Source of the DNA: Xanthobacteraceae bacterium
Lineage (GTDB): Bacteria; Pseudomonadota; Alphaproteobacteria; Rhizobiales; Xanthobacteraceae
Length of the DNA stretch: 5,978 nucleotides
NCBI GenBank assembly: GCA_030043285.1
Contig: JASHXZ010000398.1
Location: 1-5,978, forward strand
Direction of reading: 5' to 3'
The position numbers were made by a program, and so were the translations under genes. The notes below the pieces were generated by a model. The model did no database searches, had not been told where the DNA came from, and was given only the letters and a program-made list of their open reading frames with translations. Every line of letters starts with the position of its first letter. Position 1 is the stretch's first letter. Below are positions 5,502 to 5,978 of the stretch, in pieces.

Positions 5502-5978
5502 ATGGCGGGCCGGTTCTCAGCACGACGCGTCGCCGCTCCGGAGCTTGTGCCGGCGGAAGAGACGGCGCTCGAGGGCGTGTCGTGGACCGTGTTTCCCGAT
5601 GCCGCCGGCGAACCGGCCGCTGCTGCTGCCGCCACCGATTCGGCCGCGGCCGCCGCGGCCAATCCGCTGCTCACCGACAAGCTCCTCGACGCCAAAGTCC
5701 GCCTGCACCGGCGGCTGATCGAGGAGATCAATCTTTCGGCGCTGGAAAAGCTGCCGGAAGAGGAAATCCGCATCCACATCCAGCAACTCGTCTCGCAATA
5801 CGTGCTGGTCGAGCGCCTGGCGCTCAACACCCAGGAGCTCAACGACTTCGTCTCGGAGATTCTCGACGAGATGACCGGGCTCGGCCCGCTCGAGCCGCTG
5901 CTCAAGGACGGCACCGTCAACGACATTCTGATCAACGGCCACGAGTGCGTCTACGTCGAGCGCGGCGGCATCCTGGAA
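5502..5978 (+). CDS. cpaF: CpaF/TadA-type secretion ATPase, N-terminal part (runs off the right edge)
   Basis: This frame begins at ATG 5502 and stays open to the last base, giving 159 residues. CpaF is the hexameric ATPase of the VirB11/GspE superfamily that drives Flp pilus assembly at the inner membrane. Visible parts are a low-complexity N-terminus with two runs of six alanines (residues 39-44 and 48-53), a charged helical region (about 56-120, KLLDAKVRLHRRLIEEINLS and EEIRIHIQQLVSQYV) and the family hallmark GLGPLEPLLKDGTVNDILIN (126-145) with VYVERGG following. The Walker A/B, Asp-box and His-box motifs lie beyond the window, so ATPase integrity cannot be judged. The start is supported by a modest AGG site (5491-5493) 8 nt upstream and 19 nt spacing from cpaE. 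The alanine-rich segment makes the exact start less sure than for other genes here. tadB and tadC are expected next. Confidence 0.93.
   Translation, partial: MAGRFSARRVAAPELVPAEETALEGVSWTVFPDAAGEPAAAAAATDSAAAAAANPLLTDKLLDAKVRLHRRLIEEINLSALEKLPEEEIRIHIQQLVSQYVLVERLALNTQELNDFVSEILDEMTGLGPLEPLLKDGTVNDILINGHECVYVERGGILE

Noticed and set aside
4007..5935. Very long antisense open frame (642 codons, - strand) across cpaE and the start of cpaF
   Set aside because: It mirrors the codon bias of genuine + strand genes. Its product is low-complexity and rich in Arg/Ser/His/Asp with no recognisable domain, while cpaE and cpaF are clear on the other strand.
1..5978. CRISPR arrays, tRNA/rRNA genes, insertion sequences or phage-like genes
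   Set aside because: No regularly spaced repeats, tRNA-like cloverleaf, rRNA sequence or transposase motifs were seen. The coding frames on the + strand account for nearly all of the window.

Overview
The window looks like alphaproteobacterial chromosome, most likely from the Bradyrhizobium/Rhodopseudomonas group (Nitrobacteraceae). The evidence is high GC, strong C/G third-position bias, GTG starts behind good Shine-Dalgarno sites, and the make-up of the tad/cpa cluster. In particular, a short serine/threonine-rich lipoprotein stands where Caulobacter has cpaD. The taxonomic call rests on recalled family resemblance, not a search. All genes are on the + strand.

Layout. (1) 1-912: the 3' part of an M24-fold (creatinase/aminopeptidase P-like) gene, cut by the window edge, with several metal-ligand positions substituted. 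(2) 913-1264: a 352-nt gene-free interval. It begins with a strong hairpin two bases after the M24 stop (probable transcript end), has a second short hairpin, then a markedly AT-rich 60-nt stretch that is the best place for the promoter of the next operon, and ends with a stem that would include the cpaB ribosome binding site. (3) 1265-5978: a compact tad/cpa operon: cpaB (SAF-domain pilus assembly protein), cpaC (outer-membrane secretin), a small lipoprotein overlapping cpaC by 20 nt, cpaE (receiver-like domain plus MinD-like ATPase domain), and the start of cpaF (secretion ATPase), which runs off the right edge.

These genes together would build the envelope-spanning part of a Flp/Tad type IVc pilus machine. 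CpaC forms the outer-membrane pore, CpaB is an inner-membrane-anchored periplasmic partner, the lipoprotein probably helps the secretin, CpaE acts in localisation, and CpaF powers pilus assembly. The flp pilin, the prepilin peptidase (cpaA) and tadB/tadC are not in the window. tadB/tadC are expected just downstream of cpaF, while the pilin and peptidase must lie elsewhere because the gene upstream is unrelated.

The window is a recognisable Tad locus, not a new system. The points most worth a second look are the degenerate M24 active site, the CpaE nucleotide-binding loop lacking both usual lysines, the non-canonical lipoprotein in the cpaD slot, and several RNA hairpins at gene boundaries.
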